Positions 45,000-54,149 of a DNA stretch of 64,000 bases are shown here, in pieces. The notes under the pieces were generated by a model. That model saw only the letters and a program-made list of their open reading frames with translations. It was not told the DNA's origin and did no database searches. The position numbers and the translations under genes are program-made. Within the stretch, counting starts at the first letter, position 1. Every line of letters starts with the position of its first letter. Origin of the DNA: JBEBVQ01 sp037190845 (lineage in GTDB: Bacteria > Bacteroidota > Bacteroidia > Chitinophagales > Chitinophagaceae); the NCBI GenBank assembly GCA_037190845.1, contig JBBCJI010000006.1, positions 50,777 to 114,776 on the forward strand. The letters are read 5' to 3'.

Positions 45000-45330
45000 G
45001 TTACAGACTGTTTTGGCTGCGAAGAACGTAAAAAGCAGGCAAAAAGCAAAACATTTTAATGAGCCTAACCTACTGAATTATGTCAGCCTCCGTACTGCTC
45101 TTTGTCCTAAGCTATGGCCCTATCAGCAGTCATTTTTTGTCGGCTCATAGTAAAGCACTATTGAACCAGAACTATTAAGAGCCTGTTTAAAATTTAGTCA
45201 GATCATGATTTGTACGAGTGGAAACATCCCCCTTCGAAGTGGGAATTTGCACCGTTCTTTTGTCATAGCTCTACTGAAGAATGGACTGATCGTCTCCCTT
45301 CGAGGGGAGAATGTGAGGGGTGTGTGGGCA
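45000..45330. other. Intergenic region with R4-like repeat fragments
   Basis: No gene is supported. The part 45219-45325 carries GTGGAAACATCCCCCTTCGA (also at 63605) and ACTGATCGTCTCCCTTCGAG (also at 28626), so it is a mosaic of dispersed repeats. The insertion borders the truncated gene remnant at 45402-45494. Confidence 0.55.
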
Positions 45331-45401
45331 TTAATATATTTTTACTAATCATTTTCAAACAGGATCTAAGGGTTTTTGTTTTTAAAAGCTTAAGATCAAT
45401 T

Positions 45402-45494
45402 CTATCGTTGATGTATTTCTTCGTCTGCAATTCCTGACGTATGGTCGCAAAATCCATCAAGCGTCATATTGGTTGCTGCAATTAGTTTTCTCAT
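45402..45494 (-). pseudogene. Truncated RibD-C/dihydrofolate-reductase-like gene
   Basis: On the minus strand a 30-codon frame reads [20 protein letters not shown] followed by [10 protein letters not shown] and a stop. This is the conserved start of the DHFR-like RibD C-terminal family (normally about 170-190 residues). The rest of the gene is missing and repeat DNA follows, so it is a deletion remnant. Confidence 0.7.
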
Positions 45495-45545
45495 GCTATT
45501 TCATTTAAACGGACGCAACAAAAGCCTGGTTATTGTGTGCAGCTT

Positions 45546-46229
45546 CTATTTTTTCAGTTCTTCCATTACCACTTTTGCCATTTTCTTTGAGCTGAACGGA
45601 TTTTGTCCTGTAATCAAGTTTCCGTCCACAATTACTTTTGAAGTCATTGGTATAAATGCCTTTGTATAATCTGATTCCCGCTCTTTAAGTCCTGCTTCAA
45701 GGTTAAACGGCACTTCTTTCTTTCTTCCCGCCAGACTTTCTTCAAACCAATTGAATCCTGTGATTTTTTTGCCTTTTATCAGGTATTCGCCATTGGATAG
45801 TTTTACGTTCAATAGCCCACCAACTCCGTGGCAAATTGCCGCTACTTTTCTTCCGCTTTCATATTGTTTTCTGATGATGGCTTGCATAGCGGTATCGTTT
45901 GGAAAGTCGTACATGGTTCCGTGTCCACCTGCGAGATAAACCAGGTCAAATGTTTCATGAGCAACTTCTTCAAGTGTTTTACTGTTTTCCAATTCTTTTC
46001 TAAAAGCTGCATCTTCCCAATAGTTTTTTGACATTTTATCTAAAACCAATGGTTTTAAACTTTCAGGGTCAATGGGAACATTTCCGCCTTTGGGACTTGC
46101 AATGGTAATTCCGTAGCCTTGCTCTTTGGCTTTGTCGTAAATATGAGTGAGTTCGCTCAGCCATAAGCCTGTTTCTAATCCACTTTTATAAGTTGCAATG
46201 CTTGTAACGATTATCAATATTTTCATCAT
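45546..46229 (-). CDS. DJ-1/PfpI-family protein (type 1 glutamine amidotransferase-like)
   Basis: 227 residues from the ATG at 46229 (MMKILIIVTSIATYKSG). The nucleophile elbow AAICHGVGGLL places the Cys near residue 129; the oxyanion region LVYLAGGHGTMYDFP is near 95, and an upstream Glu lies in the first strand region. The long segment after the elbow (KKITGFNWFEE, LEAGLKERE) matches Hsp31/YhbO-like members, which act as glyoxalases, deglycases or chaperones. It stands alone in an AT-rich accessory stretch. Confidence 0.85.
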   Translation of the reverse strand: MMKILIIVTSIATYKSGLETGLWLSELTHIYDKAKEQGYGITIASPKGGNVPIDPESLKPLVLDKMSKNYWEDAAFRKELENSKTLEEVAHETFDLVYLAGGHGTMYDFPNDTAMQAIIRKQYESGRKVAAICHGVGGLLNVKLSNGEYLIKGKKITGFNWFEESLAGRKKEVPFNLEAGLKERESDYTKAFIPMTSKVIVDGNLITGQNPFSSKKMAKVVMEELKK

Positions 46230-46283
46230 AATTTTTTTAGGGGATGTTGTAAGCAAAACCGATGTCATGGACTGTTACGCCTA

Positions 46284-46958
46284 TTAATATGCATTCATGT
46301 CAAGCTCGTCAAAATCGTTAACTTCTGAGAGTTTAATAAGTTTATCCACTTTAATATCTGTCCAGGTTTCCTTAAAAATTTCTTCTTTAGGTTCTTGTGC
46401 CGGATCTTCGTTTATATTTTCTTTTGTTTGCTTCCTTTTAGTCAAAAAATTGATACTTGTTTCCATGTTAACAATTGGGCCTCTATGAATACCCTCATCA
46501 TAACCGATTAATTCGAAGTCCGAATTTTGAAATCTGAATGTATACTGCCAATATCCATATCGGCCGTGTCCATAGTGGACATACAAATTCCCTTTTTTGA
46601 TTTCAACAGATAGTTCCGGAGGATAATAAACACCACCGTCTTCATTTTCGGAAGAAAAGCAATCATAGTTTTTTATGACCAGTTCGTACTGACCCTTTTG
46701 GTAAAACAAAACGAGAATCCCTCTTCGGTTCCGATCCAGCCTTCCACGATATTCGTCTGTAACGATTTTGGCAGAGTCTGTTCCTTTAACGATAAGTACA
46801 CAATCCTCAATACCATCTTTATTCAGATCGCCATTTATCTTTTCAAAAAGCACATATCCTTTTGGTATAAAATCAGACGGATTTTGCTTTGATTCAACTT
46901 GTCCGAAAACAGATGTGACCAAAGTCATTGTTATTAAAAGTGTCAGCAGCTTTTTCAT
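46284..46958 (-). CDS. Secreted hypothetical protein with a calcium-loop-like motif
   Basis: 224 residues. Signal peptide MKKLLTLLITMTLVTSVFGQ. Around residue 45 GDLNKDGIEDCVLIVKG is a dockerin/VCBS-like Asp-rich loop often found in exported proteins. The middle is beta-rich (YWQYTFRFQNSDFELIGYD), and the C-terminus is acidic and Lys-rich. No known enzyme motif. AT-rich relative to the flanking core genes. Confidence 0.65.
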   Translation of the reverse strand: MKKLLTLLITMTLVTSVFGQVESKQNPSDFIPKGYVLFEKINGDLNKDGIEDCVLIVKGTDSAKIVTDEYRGRLDRNRRGILVLFYQKGQYELVIKNYDCFSSENEDGGVYYPPELSVEIKKGNLYVHYGHGRYGYWQYTFRFQNSDFELIGYDEGIHRGPIVNMETSINFLTKRKQTKENINEDPAQEPKEEIFKETWTDIKVDKLIKLSEVNDFDELDMNAY

Positions 46959-46996
46959 TGGGTATTGTAATTAGTCACCTTCAAAATCACAGACTT

Positions 46997-48325
46997 TCAA
47001 CTACTCCTCATTTTCTTTCCGGCTTCGGTCAATACATAACGTTGCCTGCTGCTTGTCGGACTGTCAGGATGGAGTAATCCTACAAGTCCCGCTTCGATCG
47101 CCGGATTGAGATATTGCTCCCGGAAATGCTTCCTGTCGGAGAGTCCGAGCAGATCCTGTAATTCCTGCCTGTGGTGCTCCCCTGTAAATACCGCCAACAA
47201 CCGTTCGACTTGGGGGGTAACTTGGGGGGTAACTTGGGGGGTAACAACTTCCGAAGCCGGAAATATCATCCGGGTAAAATTATCCATAAACCGGAAGCAC
47301 TCTTTTCCGTAGCTTTCCAGGATACGCGGCACGCCAGACCCAAGCTGCTCTACCAGTTCCAGATCCCGGTACACCCGCATCAATTCTCTATTCCTTGGGA
47401 TAGAAACCCCATCAAAAAAATCGTCTTCGCTCAACCCTTCCGGTAATGTACCTGCTGAAGTGATTTCTATGCGGTCGGCAAAAATCTCGAACTTAGGAGG
47501 TACTTCACGGGTAAAGTCATTATGGACAATCGAATTAACAACGGCTTCACGGATGGCTACAGGATTCCATAATCGCCGGTCAACCCGTTCTTTGGAGGTG
47601 ATCCGGGTTGCTGTCCGGTTCTCCAGCTCGATTTTATCCAATACGCTTTTCGTAGCCTTAACAAGCGAACTGTAACCATACTCATTATTTTCAATGAGAT
47701 CTACCCGGTTCGTACCACTGTATTTCGCAACCTTGACAGAAACACCATTTTCATCGGCCAGCAGGTATGCTGCATAATTAAGCGCACCGTCTTCGGTGAG
47801 TAATTCCAGACTTTTCCTGAATTGATTATTGAGCGGCTTTTGCTTTTCATCATAATAAATACGAAGCTGCTCGAAGGTCAAATCCTGACGGCTTGACCGT
47901 ATCTTACCAATTGAATTGCGGGTACGGGTAGCAAATAGCTTATCAATCATTGCTTGTGACATTGGCTCTGCCGCCGTACCCACACGGATGAAGCACCCCT
48001 TTCCGGTCATTCCATACTTCTTTTTGAAATAGGGCTTCTCGCTGCCACTTGCTACGATGATCTTGATAATTTCTTTGTCTTCCCGTTCTTCAATAACCAC
48101 ATCAAACAAACCCATTGCAGACGGAACGATGTTGTTTTTAATCCGGTCTTTGATTTTGAGCGCCGCTCCATCCGCATTCGAAATGCCCACTACCTTACCG
48201 TTTTTGTCAATGCCAATGTATATCACACCGCCTTCGTGATAATTCAAAAAAGCAATCAGCTCTTTTTCAATATCCACATCGGGATTGAGTTCCCGTTTGT
48301 ATTCTATGCGGTTGGTTTCAGGCAT
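46997..48325 (-). CDS. AlbA_2 (Schlafen-like) / HATPase_c_4 regulator-like protein
   Basis: 442 residues. N-terminal AlbA_2 domain: RIEYKRELNPDVDIEKELIA, then FLNYHEGGVIYIGID (about 26-40), typical of putative DNA/RNA-binding Schlafen-like proteins. A GHKL-derived region follows (PVAIREAVVNSIVHNDF near 255, LVEQLGSGVPRILESYG near 345). The C-terminus carries a short tandem repeat (VTPQVTPQVTPQV) and a winged-helix-like region (HRQELQDLLGLSDRKHF). Its start shares the A of the stop of the large upstream gene, so the two are translated together. Confidence 0.8.
   Translation of the reverse strand: MPETNRIEYKRELNPDVDIEKELIAFLNYHEGGVIYIGIDKNGKVVGISNADGAALKIKDRIKNNIVPSAMGLFDVVIEEREDKEIIKIIVASGSEKPYFKKKYGMTGKGCFIRVGTAAEPMSQAMIDKLFATRTRNSIGKIRSSRQDLTFEQLRIYYDEKQKPLNNQFRKSLELLTEDGALNYAAYLLADENGVSVKVAKYSGTNRVDLIENNEYGYSSLVKATKSVLDKIELENRTATRITSKERVDRRLWNPVAIREAVVNSIVHNDFTREVPPKFEIFADRIEITSAGTLPEGLSEDDFFDGVSIPRNRELMRVYRDLELVEQLGSGVPRILESYGKECFRFMDNFTRMIFPASEVVTPQVTPQVTPQVERLLAVFTGEHHRQELQDLLGLSDRKHFREQYLNPAIEAGLVGLLHPDSPTSSRQRYVLTEAGKKMRSS
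47209..47244. repeat. 12-bp tandem repeat, three perfect copies
   Basis: The unit CTTGGGGGGTAA occurs three times head to tail and encodes TPQV repeats in the AlbA_2 protein. Its 12-bp period keeps the frame, so copy number can change without disrupting the gene. Confidence 0.9.
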
Positions 48326-50826
48326 TACAGTTTCGGTTGATGGGTACTTGTAGATTTAATCTTTGATATATCGGACTCTAATCCTTCCTTTATATTATCG
48401 ATCAAAGAGCCATAAACAGTCATAACTTGTGTAGACTGTTTCGATTCCATGAATTTAAGATAATCTATAAATAATCTCACTCCATGAATTCTCTGTTGAA
48501 TATTTCGTGTGCCGTTCTCTTGGGCAAGTGGAAATGCAGCTCTTATTAAATCGAAATGTTGCATGTCAAATATAGGTGTGTCTTGAATGATAATATCCCA
48601 ATAGTGGAATCGATGAATTACTTCTTTTATGTAATAGTGTCCCTTTGCTGTCAGTCCAATATTAAATTCTGATGGTATTTCATACCATAGGACATCTGTC
48701 AAATTTTCATCTGTATCAATTAAAGCAGCTTTTATTAAGCTCGACAAGGCTTCATTTATTGAATTTGCTCTATAGCCAAGAGGGTTAAGTTTATCAATTA
48801 GAATAGAGTTTGGAATTAACTTTTCTGTGTAACTTTTCTTTTCTATGAACTCATTCAAATCTTGTAAAATATACGACTTGAGGAAATGGTCTGTAGAATC
48901 TATTGGAGGGATTAAAAGATTATACAAGGAGCTGATTTCAGAGTTATAATACAATCTATTTTGGAGACTAACAGATTTTATAAACTCATGCATTGGGATT
49001 ACCGAACGAGGATCTTGCCCTAATTCACTTCTGAATTTTTCTCTTAGTATGTATTCTGACACTTTTGTATGTCCGGAAGTGAGAAAACTTTTGAACAGTC
49101 TTAGCCCTTCCCTAATATTTGGATATGTCGTATGATTTAGAAAGTCAATGACATGCTTATTATCAGTTGATAAGATTGAATTCCTTAGCCCTGCTAAAAA
49201 ATGAACAATGTCGCTAGATGAAAATTCAACGTTATACCCTACTTGATTTACACCTTTAACTTTTTTCTCAAATTCAGGTACTTTTTGCAAAGCAAAATCT
49301 ATTCTTCTTTGAAGTATTTCAGCATAGCTTGGAGCTGTAATGTGATATACATTACTTTCATATGCATCAAACGGTGGTGAATTTTGCCATTTATAATAGT
49401 ATCCTTCCCGGAGCGATATTACCGTACCGCAAAGGGTAGCCTTTGTTAACGAGTGAGCAAAAACAAATAGCCTTTTCTGAATTTCATCATTAAATTGGTC
49501 TGCATTATCGATAATTATAATTAGTCTTTTTCTTCTTTCTCTAATCAAATATTTCGACAACAATTCTAAGTGTTTGGTTGTATCTTTAAGTTGATTCTGC
49601 AAAAAAGCCGAAAGAGATCTGTTGTATGCAGATTCATCATTTGCCTTTTCATATTGCCAAATACTTTCGTCATTTCTTTTAATTTCAGTAAGATAAATTC
49701 TACACAAAACTTTTAATGAATGCAACTCCAGACTTTCATATTTAAAGTATATTTTTTGCAAAATCTCTGATGCAATTTGAGTTGGTTCAAAACTTTCTTT
49801 TTCTTCAAAAAATTTCCTAAAGTCAATATAAACCAAAAAGTGGTTCTCAATTTCTTCTTCTTTTAATTTATACTTAAATAAATGATTTATAAATGTAGTT
49901 TTTCCTGCCCCCTTTGAACCGATAATAATAATGGGTTTGGGAGGATAATTATTTCGAATTGTTATTTCCTCCGCATTTATTTCTTCTGAAATTTGAGTTG
50001 CAATGCTGTCAGTATTAACAGCAGGAATAACTTGCCCAATTTTAGGAGCATAGTCTCCAAAAAGCCTTTCTATTTCATCCTTATTCTTTTTAGTTTCCTT
50101 ATTTTCAACGAAGCAGTATTTTATAAATTCATCATCATCTTCTCGTTCTTCCGAAAATATCTCACCAAATATTTTGTCTATAATTGGCGTAATATTTGCA
50201 CTTAACGAGTTTCTTATTAATTCTTTGTCCTTGTCAATCAATGTTGATAAAATTGTCTTGGACTGATATTGAGCAATTGGCAAGTCAAATTTGAATCCTC
50301 CATTATTGACAACTCCGTATTTTGAGAGATTCTCATAAAATTCGATAAACCTATTCTCAATATCTTCTATTCCATTAAAGAGTAGACAAGAGTTTTCTTT
50401 CCACGATTTATTATCAGAATTAAATGCCTTTAGAAAAATGAATTGATAGCCATTGGTAATTACACCATAAGGTACACTTTCATCTATGCAGTAATTCCGA
50501 ATTTGCTGAATTTGTTCTTTGTTTCCACTCTGTAAAGAATTTAACGATGCTTGTCTGTGATTTTTAGGAAGCTTAAACTCAATAAACTGTCTTTTTGCTT
50601 CTACAATAAAGTAAAGTCCAGGTATAGAAACCTTATAGTCAAAATACCCAGAATCCACATGGCCTTCTCGTCTTATATCCACCTCTTGCCACCCCAAAAC
50701 ATTTATCAATAAGTAATCAATTAATTTCGAACGAGTGTCAGACTCTGTCAAATCTTCTTGAATATAATTTTGGTAAACGGTCTTGTAATTTTCAAAAGCC
50801 TTTTTAGATTCGTCTATGTTTATCAT
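48325..50826 (-). CDS. Nuclease-like N-terminus fused to P-loop (STAND-like) ATPase
   Basis: 833 residues. The N-terminal 80 look like the nuclease domain of type I restriction R subunits: TRSKLIDYLLINVLGW, Asp63 in GYFDYKV and Glu76/Lys78 in FIVEAKR, the PD-(D/E)xK pattern. Walker A IIIGSKGAGKTTFINHLF is near residue 300, Walker B RLIIIIDNADQF near 435, and a sensor-like VISLREGYYY near 475. The remaining 350 residues are helical. This resembles STAND-type or other NTPase defence proteins with a nuclease effector. AT-rich, with a one-base overlap with the AlbA_2 gene. Confidence 0.75.
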   Translation of the reverse strand: MINIDESKKAFENYKTVYQNYIQEDLTESDTRSKLIDYLLINVLGWQEVDIRREGHVDSGYFDYKVSIPGLYFIVEAKRQFIEFKLPKNHRQASLNSLQSGNKEQIQQIRNYCIDESVPYGVITNGYQFIFLKAFNSDNKSWKENSCLLFNGIEDIENRFIEFYENLSKYGVVNNGGFKFDLPIAQYQSKTILSTLIDKDKELIRNSLSANITPIIDKIFGEIFSEEREDDDEFIKYCFVENKETKKNKDEIERLFGDYAPKIGQVIPAVNTDSIATQISEEINAEEITIRNNYPPKPIIIIGSKGAGKTTFINHLFKYKLKEEEIENHFLVYIDFRKFFEEKESFEPTQIASEILQKIYFKYESLELHSLKVLCRIYLTEIKRNDESIWQYEKANDESAYNRSLSAFLQNQLKDTTKHLELLSKYLIRERRKRLIIIIDNADQFNDEIQKRLFVFAHSLTKATLCGTVISLREGYYYKWQNSPPFDAYESNVYHITAPSYAEILQRRIDFALQKVPEFEKKVKGVNQVGYNVEFSSSDIVHFLAGLRNSILSTDNKHVIDFLNHTTYPNIREGLRLFKSFLTSGHTKVSEYILREKFRSELGQDPRSVIPMHEFIKSVSLQNRLYYNSEISSLYNLLIPPIDSTDHFLKSYILQDLNEFIEKKSYTEKLIPNSILIDKLNPLGYRANSINEALSSLIKAALIDTDENLTDVLWYEIPSEFNIGLTAKGHYYIKEVIHRFHYWDIIIQDTPIFDMQHFDLIRAAFPLAQENGTRNIQQRIHGVRLFIDYLKFMESKQSTQVMTVYGSLIDNIKEGLESDISKIKSTSTHQPKL

Positions 50827-51010
50827 ATTTGAAGTATTGAGGAGTGTTCTAAATATTACTATTTACGGTTTACGGTTTTGTGCTTGGGCGGGTTTCGATG
50901 TACAAAACTTTGATTAGTACAGAACTTAAACAGAAACGCAAAGTTCCAATTCTGCACCTTATCACACCTGACGTAAAAACCCTCTATGGGCTGGGGTTCT
51001 GTTTAGTTTG
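50827..51010. other. Intergenic region with no gene
   Basis: No supported frame or structure was seen. It is followed by the GIY-YIG gene stop and precedes the large ATPase start. Confidence 0.4.
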
Positions 51011-51835
51011 TCAATTTTCATTGTAACCAAATCTTCCGCTTTGCAAAACTTCTTTCCACCAATTTTCACGCTCAATTATTATTTGGTCGTTTATCGTTGA
51101 CTTATAAATGTCAAGGATAGTGTATCTGAAATTATGTTGTATGTGTTCAAAGGTCAACTGTTTTAGTCCGACATTCCCACCGTGTCCTGTTTTGACATAA
51201 GAAATCCACCGCCCCAAAATCATATTCTCTCCGTAGGCTGAACCAACATATTTTTTTCCATTTGAAATATCAGTTAGTAAGTAAACTCCTTTTTGATTTT
51301 GTAAAACAGTTTTCCAGGTCTCTTTCTCAATTACACGTTTCAATTCTCCCCAAGATATATTCACCTTATCATAGCCAGGGAAAAAATCATTGTTAAAAGC
51401 ACTTGGAAGTAATTCTTTCACTACAAAATCACTAATTCTATTGCCGTTCAATGTAACAAAAGCATTGTTTTTATGAAATTGAACTATCAGTCTTCCAAAA
51501 TATTTTTCAAATTCTTCGAGTCTTTCGTGTTCGTAGAAAGTGTGAACGTTTGAATGAGTTACTCCGTCCCAAAAATTATTGTAACTCTTTGTAATTCTGG
51601 AAATGTCTATTAATAACCACTCGTTATTACTAATTTGTGCTAATCCGATAACAATTTCATTTTCTTTAAACCATCTTTTCTTTGTGCTATTATGAAAGTT
51701 GCCAATCAGTAGTAACGTTGGGTTTTCATGATAAAGTCTTAATGCATTCCAAGAATTGTTGGAAAGATTGAGTCTAATCTTTACGTTGCCTAGGTTTTCA
51801 AGTCTCAGAATGTCGTTTAGCTTTATTTTCTCCAT
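51011..51835 (-). CDS. GIY-YIG nuclease-family protein
   Basis: 274 residues. The C-terminal 85 residues hold the GIY-YIG core: KGVYLLTDISNGKKYVGSAY (about 187-206) followed by GRWISYVKTG and a catalytic Glu region in IIIERENWWKEVLQ. The N-terminal 180 residues are a separate domain (LENLGNVKIRLNLSNNSWNA, WLLIDISRITKSYNNFWDGV) whose role is unknown. Such proteins are stand-alone nucleases often found in accessory regions. Low GC. Confidence 0.8.
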   Translation of the reverse strand: MEKIKLNDILRLENLGNVKIRLNLSNNSWNALRLYHENPTLLLIGNFHNSTKKRWFKENEIVIGLAQISNNEWLLIDISRITKSYNNFWDGVTHSNVHTFYEHERLEEFEKYFGRLIVQFHKNNAFVTLNGNRISDFVVKELLPSAFNNDFFPGYDKVNISWGELKRVIEKETWKTVLQNQKGVYLLTDISNGKKYVGSAYGENMILGRWISYVKTGHGGNVGLKQLTFEHIQHNFRYTILDIYKSTINDQIIIERENWWKEVLQSGRFGYNEN

Positions 51836-52025
51836 TTGTCATTTTATTGTCTGTTGTAGTGCGTTTTTACCCTTGCCCATAACAGTTTGAATATTACCAA
51901 AGGCAGGGATTTTCAGCATTACCGCTCAATAGAATTACAAATGTAGGTTTACTTTCGTCATCTCAATAGTACTCATCAATTCCGCTTTGAACAATACGTT
52001 ATTAGCTACTATCCTCATCGTCAAG
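51836..52025. other. Intergenic AT-rich spacer
   Basis: Nothing recognisable between the GIY-YIG start and the stop of the HEPN-like gene. Confidence 0.4.
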
Positions 52026-52517
52026 TCAGCTAGCTTCATAAATTTTCCTTTTGTATTTTCTGACAGTGCTCACAAACCAACTTCCATAATACCTTATAAA
52101 TGATAATAACTCTACCGGAACGAATGAGGCGATGATATGATCTTCGCCCTTTTCCCTGTCCTTAAAGACGACTCTGTCGATTAGAAAGTCATCATCATTT
52201 GATTCAAATTCGATGTTGAAGTGTGCAATTGAATGTCTCAAAGCCACGATTAAACTTTTTAAGTCAACGTACTCATCATTAATAAATGATTCATTTATAC
52301 CCATTTCTTCTCGTAGTTCCTTAGAGAGTCTGTCCTTAGGTAGATAGCTAATCGCTTTCTCTTTTGGGAAAACAACAAGACCTAAAAGACAATTAATAAG
52401 TAATGTGTGATTGTATTGCTTGTCGAATTCAAACTTATGCAATATTACTTCGTATTGTGAAATCAATCCCAAAGTCCGCTCGATAAAATCAATTTCTATA
52501 TTTCGATAATTTCCCAT
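52026..52517 (-). CDS. HEPN-family protein (pEK499_p136-like)
   Basis: 163 residues from the ATG at 52517 (MGNYRNIEIDFIERTLGLIS). The helical fold contains YNHTLLINCLLGLVVFPKE (35-53) and the HEPN ribonuclease motif R-x4-H in ALRHSIAHFNIEF (Arg94, His99). HEPN proteins are metal-independent RNases common in toxin-antitoxin and defence systems. No antitoxin is adjacent. It lies between the GIY-YIG gene and the RNA-like element B, transcribed away from the latter. Confidence 0.8.
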   Translation of the reverse strand: MGNYRNIEIDFIERTLGLISQYEVILHKFEFDKQYNHTLLINCLLGLVVFPKEKAISYLPKDRLSKELREEMGINESFINDEYVDLKSLIVALRHSIAHFNIEFESNDDDFLIDRVVFKDREKGEDHIIASFVPVELLSFIRYYGSWFVSTVRKYKRKIYEAS

Positions 52518-52559
52518 TTTTATATAGTATTTCCGTTTAAGATTACCACTAATTATCAA

Positions 52560-52917
52560 ATATACATAAGACTTACTCTTTCCCCAATTTATACTAAAAC
52601 ACCTTCCAAATTCCTTTTAAATCAACAATTTGAAACAAAATTCCCCATTCGTAAATGATGATTTTTATACGGGCTGATGGAACTTTAACGCACAATGAAA
52701 AGTGACGATAAATAGCGTGGAAATAATAAAGTGTGCATCATATATTCAGCTAACTACACATCATCCTCACCAAATACAATTTATTTTAAATTTTATTTAT
52801 ATTGAATTTCAACAATAAATATAATTAAATAAAAATTTCTTTATCATTACTTTTCCCTACCTTCGTCACAACAAAAATATCGCGACCCTTCAGTATCTCA
52901 TTGAAGTGTAATCGCTT
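52560..52917. other. AT-rich intergenic region upstream of RNA-like element B
   Basis: Very AT-rich, with no gene. TACCTTCG at 52858-52865 is a one-mismatch match to the TAnnTTTG -7 consensus 54 nt before GAATCTCG of element B; no -33 box was recognised. Confidence 0.4.
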
Positions 52918-53057
52918 GGAATCTCGCTATTGAAACTTAGGAAATTTCTACACACGCGAGAAGATAAGTAGATTGCCTGCGTTATAGCGAGGTGTTCTCT
53001 TATGCGTGTGTGGGTTTCCTAAGACCTCAATAGCAATAAGTTGAGCCCTGCGCTTTT
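52918..53057 (+). ncRNA. Structured RNA-like element, copy B
   Basis: Begins GGAATCTCG. Helices: GCTATTGA (52926-52933) with TCAATAGC (53027-53034), CTTAGGAAA (52936-52944) with TTTCCTAAG (53015-53023), ACACACGC (52950-52957) with GCGTGTGT (53004-53011), ATAAG with CTTAT. The apical hairpin has arms CCTGCG and CGAGG with a bulged G and loop TTATAG. The tail CCCTGCGC plus five T again repeats the 5' arm of the apical hairpin, bulge included. It is the most diverged copy in sequence, yet all pairings are kept. It ends 106 bp before the HEPN gene at 53164. Confidence 0.72.
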
Positions 53058-53163
53058 TCATGCCCCCACGCATCGCAAAAACCGCCGCTGCTCACCGGTT
53101 CTCAGCCGCACTTCCGGAAACAGGAGGTGCGCACCTCGTTCAACCTGCTGAAAACCGGAGCAT

Positions 53164-53979
53164 ATGATCCTCATCGCATCTCAACCCCAGCCACACAATA
53201 CCACACCCCATACCGATACGCTGAAGCAATCTGTAGCAGGGCTCCTGCGCGTCGTACCGGCGGATAAAGTATTTGCCCACAACGGCAGTCTGCATATCGT
53301 ACTGGGCGCCGAAGCCGTCCGCAGCATACAGCAGTACAAACAGATGCTCGAACAGGGCGACTGGAACACCACCGGGTACCCCTACACCCTCCACGTCCTG
53401 CAGGACGTCTGCCAGGGGCTGGATGAAGGAAAATTCCTCTACACCGATATCTTCCAGCCCGAAAGACAGGTGTACGACAGCGGTCATACCGTGCTGCCAA
53501 TACCAATACCAATACCATTACCACTACGCCTGGCAAGGATGATACAAAAAAGCCGGGAAGAGTTTCTGCACGGCTACAAACGATCACAGGGATTTCACAA
53601 AGCAGCCGCCCGCATGCTCGAAAGCGGCGAACCGGAGCTGGCGGCATTCATGCTCCATCAGTCGGTAGAGCAGTTGCTGCGGGGCTTCCACATGGCCATT
53701 ACAGGGCAGGAGGTGAAAACGCACATGCTGTCCGAACTGGTAAAGCACATCCGTCATTATGCGCCGGTAGTATGGAACTGCTGCGGCTCGGTTGGGGGAG
53801 ATGGCCGCACGCTTATTACCCTGTTGGAGAAGGCATACATCTGCGGGCGTTATGCACCTCATTTCAAGGCAGAGCCAAAGATACTGGAAGATTGTATGCA
53901 CCAGGTAGCCGGGTTACAGGAAGCGGTGGCTGCAAGCTACCATAATTCAGAGCAGGTGTATAAAGTCTGCCATACGTAG
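53164..53979 (+). CDS. HEPN-domain protein
   Basis: 271 residues. The C-terminal half is a HEPN helical bundle: FHKAAARMLESGEPELAAFM (about 144-163) and LHQSVEQLLRGFHMAITG, with the terminal YICGRYAPHF motif near 238. The N-terminal half (VPADKVFAHNGSLHIVLGAE) is a short alpha/beta region that may be a remnant of the MNT nucleotidyltransferase usually paired with HEPN. A run of alternating Pro/Ile (PIPIPIPLPLR) forms a linker near residue 115. Similar genes in this group combine MNT and HEPN domains; the gene at 5062 may be a relative. RNA-like element B lies directly upstream. Confidence 0.7.
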   Translation: MILIASQPQPHNTTPHTDTLKQSVAGLLRVVPADKVFAHNGSLHIVLGAEAVRSIQQYKQMLEQGDWNTTGYPYTLHVLQDVCQGLDEGKFLYTDIFQPERQVYDSGHTVLPIPIPIPLPLRLARMIQKSREEFLHGYKRSQGFHKAAARMLESGEPELAAFMLHQSVEQLLRGFHMAITGQEVKTHMLSELVKHIRHYAPVVWNCCGSVGGDGRTLITLLEKAYICGRYAPHFKAEPKILEDCMHQVAGLQEAVAASYHNSEQVYKVCHT

Positions 53980-54149
53980 CAGGCAGTGACAAACGTTTAA
54001 GGCCGTCTCCCCCATACCCCTCGCGACAGACATTAGCTAATCAGCACATCACTGTCGTCCGGGGAAAGTACACAATTAAATAATTGAGGAATAAGATTAC
54101 CTGATGACAGTCTTTCTGTGTTGCCTTATTAAGGGCACGTTCGCACAAA

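Noticed and set aside
45263..45460. 65-residue minus-strand frame [12 protein letters not shown]
   Set aside because: It runs in a different frame from the recognisable RibD/DHFR-like remnant and continues into dispersed repeat DNA.
47209..47244. Short direct repeats considered as a CRISPR array
   Set aside because: Contiguous 12-bp units with no spacers inside a coding gene; no cas genes in the window.
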